The notes: generated by a model from the letters alone, not told the origin. 51,446 nucleotides of DNA from Verrucomicrobiota bacterium (GCA_023443455.1 JAEZUE010000021.1:1-51446), one strand, 5' to 3'; counted from the stretch's first letter, positions 34,131 to 43,871 are shown. Made by a program: numbers and translations.

Positions 34131-34414
34131 GAAGCTTCTCCAGGCGCGGGTGAGCGCGGGTGAAGCATCGTCTTTCCGGTACACCTGATCGCGTGTGCTC
34201 TTGGGTTCCGGCCTCCAGTTCAATCCGAGTTGGCATTGCCTCCTCCAAAACAGAGAAAAATCCGAGGTAGTTCATATCATGCCAAAACGAGCACCAACAT
34301 CGCAGGCCCAGGCCGGGCATGCACTTGCTCGCTCGGCAACCGGAGGACGCCTGCCCTCGGCAAAGGATATGGCACCCGGCCTGCTGGTATCCGGTTGTTG
34401 CGCTGCATGATCCT
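34131..34414. other. Non-coding stretch of lower GC
   Basis: 284 bases between the toxin gene and the deacetylase remnant. GC is visibly lower than the rest of the window. I see no gene, terminator or repeat family member. It may be decayed coding DNA or an insertion scar. Confidence 0.4.
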
Positions 34415-35085
34415 TCAATGGCGCTGAGGCAAATCGCCTCGCCCGGCCCGAACTAGGTCGCCGCAACTCACCAGTTCGATCCCCCGCCGCGCTATCACCT
34501 CGCGCACGCGCTCGCTGGTCAGCACCTGGAGGTCGCCGGTGCGGTCGGCGGCGCCGTTTGGATACCACGGTTCGACATGGAGCGCACCGAGTTCGGGATC
34601 GTCGAGTCCCGGGTGAAAGAGCATGAACCACAGGCCGGAGCCGATGCGTTCCAGATGCCCGACAAACGCGGACTCCTTCTCCTCGGCGGTCGCGGTCGGC
34701 CAACGGCCGAGGGCCCCGAGGTGGGAGACGTTCATCTCGATCGGCAGGCCGTACTCCCGCGACAGGCGGGCGACGACCTCAGCGATCGCCGGGTGCGCCT
34801 CCGGATCGAACATGTGGGTCGAGAGATGGGTGACGTTGCGAACACGCTTCCGCGCCAGCTCGATCTGCGCGCGCAACTCCTGCTCGACCGCCGCCGCATC
34901 CGGGGCGCCGGACAGCCCGCTGTCCGGCCGACCGGGCTCGGCACCGCCGTCAATGGTCGCCACTTCATCCCGTCCCACTCGCTGGTGAGCGCGAGGTGCA
35001 CGCCGACATCGAGATCGGGGTTCTCCGCGAGCATCGCCGCGGCCTCGGGAAACCATGGGCCCGGGACCAGCGCGAAGGCGGAAGC
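34415..35085 (-). pseudogene. Remnant of a ChbG/YdjC-type carbohydrate deacetylase
   Basis: The frame ending at 34415 encodes RNVTHLSTHMFDPEAHPAIA, NVSHLGALGRW and GLWFMLFHPGLDDPE, the middle and end of the YdjC family. The preceding part (PWFPEAAAMLAENPDLDVGV, then HLALTSEWDGMKWRPLT) is in another frame; the change falls at about 34920-34945. The N-terminal metal-binding block (NADDFG in intact members) is absent. Instead the sequence runs into REP-like repeats at about 35.08-35.22 kb. So there is one frameshift plus a lost 5' end. If the frameshift is a sequencing error, the missing N terminus would still make it non-functional. Confidence 0.75.
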
Positions 35086-35127
35086 GGCGCGACCGAGGTC
35101 GCGCCCTACCGCAGGCGGGTTTGCGCT

Positions 35128-35216
35128 GTAGGTCCACGTCTCCGACTGGACCATGCAGACTCACGCCATAACCTCCCGCTCGGGTCCGAATGGACCGGTC
35201 ACAGACCCGGTCCTAC
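35128..35216. repeat. TAGGACCGGTC-family repeat, two-armed
   Basis: Starts GTAGGTCCACGTCTCCGACT and ends with an inverted GGACCGG...CCGGTCCTAC arm. It fills the gap between the deacetylase remnant and the GH9 gene; the TAG stop of GH9 is formed by the TAGGACC end of the repeat. Confidence 0.65.
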
Positions 35217-36937
35217 TTGGCCGGCGGCTCGACGAAGGCGGCGAGGGCGTAGATGAGCGAGGCGTTCCAGTTGATCGCGATCTCGTTGCGCGAAGGGTCG
35301 GCGGTCACATCGTAGTAGATACGCGCATCGGGGTGCGGACCGCCGACGAGATAACCGGGCCAGGCCGGGTCGCCACGGCGATCGTGGAGATGTTCGGGCG
35401 GGTTCGCGCCGAGGCCGGTCACGTACGAGCGGCCGTGGTAGTTGCGACCGAAAAGATGCGCGAGGGCCTGCGCGGCGGTGCGGCGGTAGAGCGGCGACGG
35501 CTCGGGTGCGAGACGGTCGGCGAGATGGAGCAGATAGGTCTGCGCGGCCACGGAGCCGTTGCAGCCCCAGAAGAAATCGGCCCGGGCGGCGCCGAAGGGG
35601 CGACCGTGGGGGTTGACGCGGCACGCCTCGACGATGCGCGTGGCGGTACCGAGCAGGCTGCCGGTAAGATGCCCGACCAGCGCCGGATTGCGCGCCTCGG
35701 GACGGCTGGCGGAGAGATAGGTGCCGAGCGCGAGGTCGCGCACGTCGCCCCAATCCGGACCGGTGAGCTTGAACTCGATCGGCTGCGCGCGGTGCTCGAA
35801 CTCCTTCAGGAACGAGTCCTCGCCGGTGGTCTCCCACAGCTCGGCCAGGGCCCAGAGGCGATGGACGAAGTCGTTGGCCTGGTAACCGCCGGTGTGGAAG
35901 CCGGCAAGGTCGGCGTCCTTGTGTTCCGGATGCGCCGCCAGGAAGGCCCAGCCCCGGCGCGCGGCCTCGAGGCAACGATCGGCATACGCCTCGTCGAACT
36001 CGCGGAAGTGGCGGGCGCCGAGCGCCATCAGGGCGACGAAGTCTGCGACGGCCGTGGTGCCGCCGGGGGTGAAGTAGCGCGGGCTGGTGTCGTGCTCCGC
36101 CGGGCCCCAGTAGCGGAAGTCGCGGGCGGTGAGCTTGTGGTAAACGCTGCCGTCGTCGGCCTGCATCTTGAACAGCCAGTCGAACTCGTACCTCAGCTCG
36201 GCCAACAGGTCGGGCATGCCCTGCCCGCTCTCGGGCAGGTCGAGCGAGACGCGCTCGATGCGCACGCGGAACTGTTCCCACGCCTTGAACATCAAACCGG
36301 CGGATACGCCGGCATTGACGACGTACTTGTTGTAGTCGCCCGCATCGTGCCAGCCGCCGACACCGTCCCGCACGGCGCCCTCGGGCCCGCCGACCTCGTC
36401 GAGCAGGCCATCGCCGAGGTGGCAGGGATCCTGGTGATATTTCCTGCCGTTCCACTCGGCATCGACGGCGGTGCCGCAACGCCAAAGGTACATCGCGCGG
36501 GTGACGAGGTAGTACGGCTCGTTCCAGACGTCGGCCGCGATGGTGAACGGCTCCGACCTGCCCACCCCGGCCACCTCGAGGATGTAGCTGCCGGGTTTGG
36601 TGAGCGCACTGAAGTCGGCCACGCGCACGGTCTCGTCGGTATCGGTAGGTGCGGTACGAAGCGGAGAGCCGACCTCGCCCGAGAGCGCGACGAGGCCGCT
36701 GTCCGCCTCGAGCACGCGGAACGCGGTTGCTTCGCCCGAGACCGTGGCGGCCTTCACCGCCTCGGGACGGAACCCGACGGTGTTGAGCCGGATCGCGGCG
36801 CCGACGGGCGCGGGGATGTCCTTACGTTTCCAGTCGAAGGGCTGGCCCTGGACGGGAGCACCGGGCGAATTCTCGGCGGGCGCAGACATGGCAGCGAACA
36901 ACAAAGCGGAGGCGGCAAAAACAAGCGGTCGGATCAT
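35213..36937 (-). CDS. Secreted GH9 endoglucanase-type enzyme
   Basis: 574 residues with a signal peptide (MIRPLVFAASALLFAAMSAPA). An Ig-like CelD_N domain (~45-130) is followed by the GH9 (alpha/alpha)6 domain. Catalytic marks: D198 and D201 in GGWHDAGDYNKY (general base), the His-containing VTGLGANPPEHLHDR, and E552 in SRNEIAINWNASL (general acid). GH9 with an N-terminal Ig domain cuts beta-1,4-glucan; some members act on xyloglucan or cello-oligosaccharides. With the next gene (alpha-xylosidase) it fits xyloglucan use, which is inference. Confidence 0.92.
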   Translation of the reverse strand: MIRPLVFAASALLFAAMSAPAENSPGAPVQGQPFDWKRKDIPAPVGAAIRLNTVGFRPEAVKAATVSGEATAFRVLEADSGLVALSGEVGSPLRTAPTDTDETVRVADFSALTKPGSYILEVAGVGRSEPFTIAADVWNEPYYLVTRAMYLWRCGTAVDAEWNGRKYHQDPCHLGDGLLDEVGGPEGAVRDGVGGWHDAGDYNKYVVNAGVSAGLMFKAWEQFRVRIERVSLDLPESGQGMPDLLAELRYEFDWLFKMQADDGSVYHKLTARDFRYWGPAEHDTSPRYFTPGGTTAVADFVALMALGARHFREFDEAYADRCLEAARRGWAFLAAHPEHKDADLAGFHTGGYQANDFVHRLWALAELWETTGEDSFLKEFEHRAQPIEFKLTGPDWGDVRDLALGTYLSASRPEARNPALVGHLTGSLLGTATRIVEACRVNPHGRPFGAARADFFWGCNGSVAAQTYLLHLADRLAPEPSPLYRRTAAQALAHLFGRNYHGRSYVTGLGANPPEHLHDRRGDPAWPGYLVGGPHPDARIYYDVTADPSRNEIAINWNASLIYALAAFVEPPAK

Positions 36938-37051
36938 GGGGAAGAAGGGGAGGCGGCTGAAGAGACAGCGGGGAGTTCGGTCGGTTGCGGCGAGTTCTCA
37001 AGGGAGTTCTGCCCCGCGGGTGGCATTGAGGTCGAAATTAACGCATCCGAA

Positions 37052-37166
37052 GTAGGTCCACGTCTCCGACTGGACCCGGCAGACTCCCGCCTGCTCTTTC
37101 ACGCCAGCATTCTCGCGCCAGCGCTTCGGGCCGAATCCAGATGAACCGGTCGCAGACCGGTCCTAC
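37052..37166. repeat. TAGGACCGGTC-family repeat, second two-armed copy
   Basis: Starts GTAGGTCCACGTCTCCGACT, identical over at least 20 bases to the copy at 35128, and ends ACCGGTCGCAGACCGGTCCT. The centre is longer than in the other copy. It lies upstream of the GH9 gene and downstream of the GH31 terminator. Confidence 0.7.
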
Positions 37167-37183
37167 TTGGCCGGCATCGTTGC

Positions 37184-37216
37184 AAAAAAGGCCGCCGCGG
37201 ACGTGCCGCGGCGGCC
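37184..37216 (-). terminator. Intrinsic terminator of the GH31 gene
   Basis: On the minus strand: stem GGCCGCCGCGG/CCGCGGCGGCC (11 bp, perfect) with a 5-base loop, followed by six Ts. It lies 27 bases after the GH31 stop. Confidence 0.9.
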
Positions 37217-37243
37217 TTCATCCAATAACCGGGGTGGCGCCGA

Positions 37244-39568
37244 TCAGGCGCCGAGATCGATCGAAAGACTGCCGCCCTCCGGGGTGATGCGGGCGCCGCC
37301 ACGACCGTCGGAGACGACCGTGCCGCCACGGACCGTGAGCTTCGCCGGTGCGTACGACACCTCGAAGGCCCAGTTGCGGATGCCCTTGCCGGCCGCGACC
37401 TCGATGGTCGCGCCTCGGCGGGTCGCCGTCACCCGGCCGACATCGGCCCCCTTCGCGTCACAGATCGCGCAGGACGCCGTGGCGCCATCGGCGAGCTGGA
37501 AGAGACGGAACGTGGTGCCGACCGCGTAGTCGTAGTCGGGCTTGTTCTCGTCGGAGCCCCACGCGAGCAGCGAGTTCGGGCGCACGAAGAGCGGGAGGCC
37601 GAGGAAGTCGTGGTTGGCCTTGTGCCAGCGGCCGCCCTGCTGCACCTCGCCGGTGAGCAGGTGCGTCCACGTGCCCTCGGGCAGGTAGTAGTTCACATCG
37701 CCCTCGGCGTTGAAGACGGGTGCGACGAGCAGCGAGTCGCCGAGCATGTACTGGCGGTCGAGGGTGTCGCTGGCCGGATCCTCGGGGAACTCGAGCAGCA
37801 TGGCGCGCAGCATCGGGATGCCCTCGCGGTGCGCGAGCGTGGCCTGGGAGTACAGATACGGCATCAGGCGGCACTTGAGCTTGGTGAACTTGCGCAGCAC
37901 GTCGCAGGCCTCCTCGTCGTAGTTCCACGGCACGCGGTAGCTCGAGGAGCCGTGCAGGCGGGAGTGCGAGGAGAGCAGGCCGAAGGCGAGCCAGCGCTTG
38001 TAGACGGCGGCGGGGCCGCCGCCCTCGAAGCCGCCGATGTCGTGGCTCCAGAAACCGAAGCCGCAGAGCGAGAGCGAGAGGCCGCCGCGCAGCGTTTCCG
38101 CCATCGCCTCGAAGGTCGACCAGCAGTCGCCGCCCCAATGCAGGGGGAAACGCTGCGCGGAGGTGTAGGCGGAGCGGGCGAAGAGCGTGGCCTCGCCGAC
38201 GCCGCGCTTGCGTTCGAGCACGTTGAATACGCACTCGTTGTAGCCCACGGCGTAGAAGTTGTGCATGCCCACCGGATCGGAGCCGTCGAAGTACTGCACG
38301 CCCTCGACCGGGATGCGCTCGCCGAAGTCGGTCTTGAAGGAGTCGACGCCCATGTCGCAGAGGCGCTCGAGATGGCCGGCGAACCAGGCGCTGGCCGCGG
38401 GGTTGGTGAAGTCGACGATCGCCATGCCCGGCTGCCAGAGGTCGGTCTGCCACACGGAGCCGTCGGTGCGCTTGATGAAGTAGCCCTTCTCCTTGCCCTC
38501 GGCGAAGAGCTTGGAGCGCTGGCCGATGTAGGGGTTGATCCAGACACAGACCTTCAGGCCGCGCTCGTGGAGGCGCCGAAGCATGCCCTGCGGATCGGGG
38601 AACACGCGGGAATCCCACTCGAAGTTGCACCAGTCGAACTCGCGCATCCAGAAGCAGTCGAAGTGGAAGACGTGCAACGGCAGGTCGCGCTTCTTCATCT
38701 CCTCGATGAAGCCCACGCAGGTCTGCTCGTCGTAGCTGGTCGTGAAGGACGTGGTGAGCCAGAGGCCGAACGACCACGACGGCGGCAGCGCCGGGCGGCC
38801 GGTGAGCTGGGTGAGGCGGGCGAGGATCTCCTTCGGCGTGGGCCCGTGGATGACGAAATACTCGAGGCTCTCGCCGGGCAGGGAGAACTGGACCCGCGCC
38901 ACGCGCTCCGAGGCGACCTCGAACGACACCGGACCGGTCTCGTTGACGAGCACGCCGTAGCCGCGGTTCGTCATGTAGAAGGGAACACACTTGTACGCCT
39001 GGTCGGAGCCGGTGCCGCCGTCCTTGTTCTCGTTCTCGACGACCTGGCCGTTCTTCACGAACGCCGTGAAACGCTCGCCGAAACCGTAGACGTTCTCGCC
39101 GACGCCGAGCTGCAGGCGGTCGAGCATGAACGGGCCCTTGTCGGCGATCTGCATGTGCGACATGCCGCGCCAACCGGACTTCGTCAGCGGCTTGCCGTCG
39201 CCCTCGAAGGCGACTTCCCAACCGGGCCGCTTCACGCGCACCGCCATCGAGCCGGAGCGGAGCACGGCCTCCTCGTCGCCGATCTCGATCTGCGCCGGCA
39301 CGGTCGCGGGCGTCTGCAAGGGCACCTTCGGCATCGTGTCGTTGCCGCCCTTGTAGTGTTCGACGCGGACGCGGATCACGCCCTCCATGGGCGAGCTCAG
39401 CGTCACGGTGAGCAACGGACCGCCGAGGGTGTCGCCGCGGTGCTTGATCGGACGCGTGGGCGCGTCGATGACGAGCGAGTCGCCAACTTGGGTAAGAGTG
39501 TGCGCTTCAGCCGCATAGAATGCGGACACACCAGGTTGCAGGAGCCATTCGCCGTCGGAGAACTTCAT
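37244..39568 (-). CDS. yicI: GH31 alpha-xylosidase, YicI-like
   Basis: 774 residues against 772 for E. coli YicI. The nucleophile is D414 in FKTDFGERIP followed by YFDGSDP, and the acid/base is D481 in HWGGDCWSTF; both motifs match YicI closely. An N-terminal beta-sandwich (~1-245), a (beta/alpha)8 barrel and C-terminal beta domains are all present. No signal peptide, so it is cytoplasmic and would release xylose from xyloglucan-type oligosaccharides after import. It is transcribed towards the GH9 gene but ends at a strong terminator, so the two are separate transcripts. Confidence 0.92.
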   Translation of the reverse strand: MKFSDGEWLLQPGVSAFYAAEAHTLTQVGDSLVIDAPTRPIKHRGDTLGGPLLTVTLSSPMEGVIRVRVEHYKGGNDTMPKVPLQTPATVPAQIEIGDEEAVLRSGSMAVRVKRPGWEVAFEGDGKPLTKSGWRGMSHMQIADKGPFMLDRLQLGVGENVYGFGERFTAFVKNGQVVENENKDGGTGSDQAYKCVPFYMTNRGYGVLVNETGPVSFEVASERVARVQFSLPGESLEYFVIHGPTPKEILARLTQLTGRPALPPSWSFGLWLTTSFTTSYDEQTCVGFIEEMKKRDLPLHVFHFDCFWMREFDWCNFEWDSRVFPDPQGMLRRLHERGLKVCVWINPYIGQRSKLFAEGKEKGYFIKRTDGSVWQTDLWQPGMAIVDFTNPAASAWFAGHLERLCDMGVDSFKTDFGERIPVEGVQYFDGSDPVGMHNFYAVGYNECVFNVLERKRGVGEATLFARSAYTSAQRFPLHWGGDCWSTFEAMAETLRGGLSLSLCGFGFWSHDIGGFEGGGPAAVYKRWLAFGLLSSHSRLHGSSSYRVPWNYDEEACDVLRKFTKLKCRLMPYLYSQATLAHREGIPMLRAMLLEFPEDPASDTLDRQYMLGDSLLVAPVFNAEGDVNYYLPEGTWTHLLTGEVQQGGRWHKANHDFLGLPLFVRPNSLLAWGSDENKPDYDYAVGTTFRLFQLADGATASCAICDAKGADVGRVTATRRGATIEVAAGKGIRNWAFEVSYAPAKLTVRGGTVVSDGRGGARITPEGGSLSIDLGA

Positions 39569-39691
39569 GAGATTTCTTTGGGGAAAGCCGCGAGTTTTAC
39601 GCTAAATCGAACAAAAACAAGCCCGAAGTACCGGAGCGTTCACTCGCACAATAGAACTTCGATGCATCGGGGCGTCCGTGGCGCCACCGCC

Positions 39692-41014
39692 TCATGGGGT
39701 CGCCGCGTCCAGCGACACCTGCGGTACCGCCCGCGTGAAGCCCTCCGCCTGCCAGAGTTGGCGATGGCGCAGGCCGGCGAGAGCCGAGATCCAACAATCG
39801 GGCACGATTTCGCGTCGGGTGTTCGAGTGGGTGGCGATCTCGTTGTAGTAGTCGCGGGCGAGCGCGAGGCGCGTCTCGGTGTCGGCCAGTTCGCGCTGGA
39901 GGCGCGCGAACGCCCCGTCGCTGCGCAGTTGCGGGTACTTTTCGACGACCGCGCGCAACGAGCCCGCGGCCGCCGCCAGATCCGGCCCCGCGCTGCCCTT
40001 CGGCGTGGCGCCGGCCTGCGTGCGCAGCGTCGCGATCTCGGCCTGCACCATGCGCTCGTGGTCGCGCAGCCCGGCGACCGTCTCGACCAGGCGCGGGATG
40101 AGGTCCGCCCGGCGCTTCAACTGCACATCGATCAGGGAGGCGGCCTGGTCGACGCGGTTGCGCAGCCGGACGAGGCTGTTGAACGCCATCCACAACCAGG
40201 AGACCAACCAGAGCAGCGCCATCGCGGCGACGATCGCCGCCGCCGGCCACCATTGGGGGAGCCCCGGGGCCTCGCCGGACTGGAAGAGCCAGGCCACCGC
40301 CAACGGGAGAAGCTGCAGCACCCCGCAGCCCCAGAACTGCCAACGGTATTTGGAAGTCAACGACCTTTCGCCGCGGGTGCCGATCAGGAAGAACTCCTGC
40401 TCGGCGTCCTCCGCAATCTCGGGCGCCACGACATCGTCGCGCTCGCGCGCGCGGCCGGCCACGAAGACGGGAGCCCCCTGCGGGATCGCCGACTCGGAGA
40501 AGCGCCGCCGGCCGGTCGAGTCGGAGATGCCGCCCGCGGGACCTTTCGCATAATAGAGCACATCGCCCCGGCCGACCGTCCGCGAGAAGACCCGCTCGGC
40601 ATTCACCTCGGCGCCGGCCGGCCGCACCTGCACGGAGCCGGTTTCGTCAACCACCTCGAAAGGTGGTTCCTCGCCGCCCGACGCCACTTCGCTCCACCCG
40701 GATTTGCGGACCTGCCGGGTCTGTTTGTTGCCCTTGCTGTCGGTGTACGTCTCGGTCTCCCAACGCTCCCATTCCTCCTCCACGCGATAACGATACCAGA
40801 CGCACTCCGACTCCGCCAAATAACTACGCAGCGGCTGCGCCCGCCGCGCCGCGCCCGCGAGCTCGACCTGACCGATGAAGACGCCGCGGGCCTTCGAGGT
40901 CGGCGTATCCATGAGCGACCGCAGGCGCCGCCCGGCCCGCAACATGAGCCCGACGAGGATCACGGTCAGCCCGCCGGCGACGAGCCAGCCGATCCACAGA
41001 ACTTCGATCTGCAT
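39692..41014 (-). CDS. GIDE-like plus LemA-domain membrane protein
   Basis: 440 residues. An N-terminal hydrophobic helix (IGWLVAGGLTVILVGLML) is followed by a GIDE-type domain (~40-215: VFIGQVELAG, CVWYRYRVEEEWERWE, VLYYAKGP). Two helices come at ~235-285, then a LemA domain (~285-420: NSLVRLRNRVDQAASLIDVQ and LKRRADLIPRLVETVAG). LemA parts form coiled-coil helices, usually N-out membrane bound. GIDE-LemA fusions are known in bacteria; the function is unclear, possibly envelope stress or membrane organisation. It follows an HDOD gene by 76 bases on the same strand. Confidence 0.82.
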   Translation of the reverse strand: MQIEVLWIGWLVAGGLTVILVGLMLRAGRRLRSLMDTPTSKARGVFIGQVELAGAARRAQPLRSYLAESECVWYRYRVEEEWERWETETYTDSKGNKQTRQVRKSGWSEVASGGEEPPFEVVDETGSVQVRPAGAEVNAERVFSRTVGRGDVLYYAKGPAGGISDSTGRRRFSESAIPQGAPVFVAGRARERDDVVAPEIAEDAEQEFFLIGTRGERSLTSKYRWQFWGCGVLQLLPLAVAWLFQSGEAPGLPQWWPAAAIVAAMALLWLVSWLWMAFNSLVRLRNRVDQAASLIDVQLKRRADLIPRLVETVAGLRDHERMVQAEIATLRTQAGATPKGSAGPDLAAAAGSLRAVVEKYPQLRSDGAFARLQRELADTETRLALARDYYNEIATHSNTRREIVPDCWISALAGLRHRQLWQAEGFTRAVPQVSLDAATP

Positions 41015-41090
41015 CGCCGCACGCTGGAAGGCTCCGCGGCCCGCGCCAAGCCGGCATGAGACGAAGCGCGAAAAATCCACCGCCCCAGAC

Positions 41091-41933
41091 CTACGCCGCG
41101 GCGGCCAGGACCGCATCGGCCTTGGCCAGGCCGGCGTACACCTCGGTGACGATGGCGGGAAGATCGGACTCCCCGATACCCAGCTCCTCCCAGGCCTCCG
41201 GCACAGGCACGGCGTTCCGCCGGCCGGCGGCATGGCCGATGCCATGCTGGTTGCAGACCGCGTCGGCCAGATGGACCAGATGCCCCGCCATGGCATCGAG
41301 ACCGAGCGGATCGTGGTGCCCGGCGACCGCCTGCGCCAAGACCGGAGGCATGCGCCAAACTTCGAGCAGCCGGCCGCCCACCTCCGCGTGGTCGGTGCCG
41401 AGCACCTCGCGCTCCACCTCGAAAAGCGGCCGGTCCTGCTCCCGCGCCTGGGCGATGATGCTGCCGTAGCCTTCGCCGAGCGTGCGATCCATGACCAGCA
41501 TCCCGATGTCGTGGAGCAAGCCGGCGGCATAGGCTTCGGGAATCGGCGCATTCAGCGCCATCGCCCGGCGCTGCAGGACCAGCACCGTCTGCGCGACGGC
41601 CAGCCCGTGGCGCCAGAAACCATGGTAGTCGAAATGCAAGGGCTTGAAGCTGCGCAGCAGCGAGAGCGCGAAAACGACGTCGCGCACCCCGTCGACGCCC
41701 ACCCGCAGCACGGCCTCCTCGACCGACTTGACGCCGCTGCCGCGGAAATAGACGGAGTTGGCCAGTCGCAGCACGCGCGCGGTGATACCCGCGTCGAGCG
41801 CCATCACCTCGGCCAACTGCTCACCGGTGACCCACTCCTCGGACAGCAGCCGGGAGAGGCGCACGACCACCTCCGGCGCGGCCGGAAAATCGACCGAATC
41901 GAGGCGTTTGACGAATTCCGAACCGGAAGCCAT
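41091..41933 (-). CDS. HDOD-domain signalling protein 1
   Basis: 280 residues, nearly all one HDOD domain: FPAAPEVVVRLSRLLSEE, LDAGITARVLRLANSVYF, VGVDGVRDVVFALSL and AAGLLHDIGMLVMDR. HDOD proteins are catalytically altered HD-type scaffolds, often tied to chemotaxis, motility or cyclic-nucleotide signalling. The HD pair in LLHDIGM is kept, as is HHDPLG. It is one of three closely related copies in a row. Confidence 0.88.
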   Translation of the reverse strand: MASGSEFVKRLDSVDFPAAPEVVVRLSRLLSEEWVTGEQLAEVMALDAGITARVLRLANSVYFRGSGVKSVEEAVLRVGVDGVRDVVFALSLLRSFKPLHFDYHGFWRHGLAVAQTVLVLQRRAMALNAPIPEAYAAGLLHDIGMLVMDRTLGEGYGSIIAQAREQDRPLFEVEREVLGTDHAEVGGRLLEVWRMPPVLAQAVAGHHDPLGLDAMAGHLVHLADAVCNQHGIGHAAGRRNAVPVPEAWEELGIGESDLPAIVTEVYAGLAKADAVLAAAA

Positions 41934-41957
41934 GGGTGCAAGGAAGTTGTGCCAATG

Positions 41958-42800
41958 TCATGCGTTTGCGAGCACCGCTTCGGCCCGCGAGAGCTCGCCC
42001 TGCACCTCGCCGAGGATCCGCGGCAAGTCCTCCACCGCGAGACCAAATTCGTCCCAGACTCTGGGATCGCAGTTCGCGGGGAAGAACCCCGTGCCGTGGT
42101 GGATGCCCTGGTGGTTGCAGACAAAGTCGGCCAAGTGAACCACCCGGGTGATGACCTGACCCGAAGCCCACGGCTGGTGGTGGTTGCGCACCGCATCGAC
42201 GAGCACGGCAGGGAAACGCCACGCCTCGAGCATGCGCCCGCCGGCCACGGCATGATCGGTGCCGAGCATCTCGTGCTCGACCTCCGCCAGCGACCGGCCC
42301 GAGTGCTTGGCCAACTCGAGAACCTCGCGGTATTGCGCCCCCAACGTGCGGTCGAGCACCAGCATGCCGATGTCGTGCAGCAACCCACCCGCGTAGGTTT
42401 CGGGGAACGACGCACCGAGCTCGAGCGAACGGTTCTGCAGCGCCTGGGCGGTGAAGGCCACCGCGAGGGAATGCCGCCAAAACGGCCGATAGTCGAAATG
42501 GGCCGGGCGCATCGCCCCCACCATCGCCAGCGCAAACACGATGTCGCGCACGCCATCGACACCGACCCGCATCACCGCCTCGGGGATCGAGTCGACCGGC
42601 GCCGCGCCGCCCAACGCCACGGAATTGGCCAGATGGAGCACCCGTGCCGCCATGCCCGCATCGAGCGCCATCGTCTCGCCGATCTCCTCGGAGGTCACGA
42701 ACTCCTGCGCGAGCAACTGCACCAGCCGGACCACGATCGCGGGCGGAGTGGGAAACTCGACCGACTCGAGCTGTTGCATCACCTGTTCTTTGGCTGTCAT
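41958..42800 (-). CDS. HDOD-domain signalling protein 2
   Basis: 280 residues from ATG 42800, the same length as copy 1 and about half identical by eye. FPTPPAIVVRLVQLLAQE, LDAGMAARVLHLANSV, AGGLLHDIGMLVLDRTLG, and HHQPWASG with CNHQGIHHGTG at the end. The 24-base gap to copy 1 indicates one transcript and origin by tandem duplication. An upstream in-frame ATG at 42842 would add 14 unlikely residues. Confidence 0.88.
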   Translation of the reverse strand: MTAKEQVMQQLESVEFPTPPAIVVRLVQLLAQEFVTSEEIGETMALDAGMAARVLHLANSVALGGAAPVDSIPEAVMRVGVDGVRDIVFALAMVGAMRPAHFDYRPFWRHSLAVAFTAQALQNRSLELGASFPETYAGGLLHDIGMLVLDRTLGAQYREVLELAKHSGRSLAEVEHEMLGTDHAVAGGRMLEAWRFPAVLVDAVRNHHQPWASGQVITRVVHLADFVCNHQGIHHGTGFFPANCDPRVWDEFGLAVEDLPRILGEVQGELSRAEAVLANA

Positions 42801-43025
42801 GGAAGCTGCCATCGACCACCACCCCCGCAGACCCGACAGCACAAGGCCGGGGATGGGAAAGACAGCTGCAGGCGCGGGCCGAGTTGGATTCCGCTAACAT
42901 CGCCCCTTTCGCAAAAAGAATGAGACGAAAATGCGGGCGGGCGCGGCCACCGGGCGCGGCCGGAACCGCCATGGTCGGTCACACCGCTCGGATCGGGGCC
43001 GGCGCACCCCGTCCCCCCACGCCAC

Positions 43026-43871
43026 TCATACCGCCGCAAGAAAGCGATCGGCACGCTCGATGCCACGGCGCACCTCCACCGCGACCTCGGGGAGCACGCC
43101 CACATCGATCCCGAGCGCCTCCCACGACGGATCCACCATGCATTGCGGCATGAAGCCCGTGCCGTGGTGGATCCCGAGATGGTTGCAAACCATGTCTGCG
43201 AGATGGACCACGCGCGCCGCGAGATCGGCGCGTTCGTCGACGCGGTGATGGCAACGGGCCGCCTCGACCAGACGCGGCGGCAGTCCCCAGGCCTCGAGGA
43301 TCCGCGCACCCGCCTGGGCGTGATCCAGGGCGAACAGGGAGTGCTCCACCTCCCACAACGCCCGGCGCTCCGTGCGGGCCTGCGCCCACACCGCCTTGTA
43401 CCGGGAGCCGAGCGCGCGATCGAAAACCAGCATGCCGATGTCATGCAGAAGCCCGGCCGTGTAGGCTTCGGGCATCGGATCGGATCGGGCCGCCGGTCGA
43501 CGGGCATCGAGCAACCGGGCGACCTGCGCCACCGCGAGACTGTGCCGCCAAAACGGGCGATAGCCGAAGCCGGCCGGCTTCAACGTGCCGACCAGCGAGA
43601 GCGCATAGACCACATCGCGGATCGATTCGGTGCCCACGCGCACCACGGCCTCCTCCACCGTCTCGACCCCGCCGGTACCACCCAGCACCACCGAGTTGGC
43701 CAAGCGGAGCAGGCGCACCGCCAACGTGGCGTCCAGCTCGATCGCCGCCGCGAGCGCACCCGCGCTCACGGCCTCCTGGTTGAGCAGTTGCGAGAGACGC
43801 CCGACCAGAATCTGGGGAGCGGGAAACTCCACGGCATCGAGCCGTTCGAGCACATCGTTGTTGATTCGCAT
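43026..43871 (-). CDS. HDOD-domain signalling protein 3
   Basis: 281 residues from ATG 43871. FPAPQILVGRLSQLLNQE, LDATLAVRLLRLANSVVLGG, TAGLLHDIGMLVFDRALG, and CNHLGIHHGTGFMPQ, which is strongly shared with copy 2. Paralogue of copies 1 and 2. The 225 bases downstream to copy 2 hold no gene and no clear hairpin. Confidence 0.88.
   Translation of the reverse strand: MRINNDVLERLDAVEFPAPQILVGRLSQLLNQEAVSAGALAAAIELDATLAVRLLRLANSVVLGGTGGVETVEEAVVRVGTESIRDVVYALSLVGTLKPAGFGYRPFWRHSLAVAQVARLLDARRPAARSDPMPEAYTAGLLHDIGMLVFDRALGSRYKAVWAQARTERRALWEVEHSLFALDHAQAGARILEAWGLPPRLVEAARCHHRVDERADLAARVVHLADMVCNHLGIHHGTGFMPQCMVDPSWEALGIDVGVLPEVAVEVRRGIERADRFLAAV

Noticed and set aside
34131..34414. Short open frames in the low-GC gap after the toxin gene
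   Set aside because: No domain, no ribosome-binding site and no codon bias like neighbouring genes.
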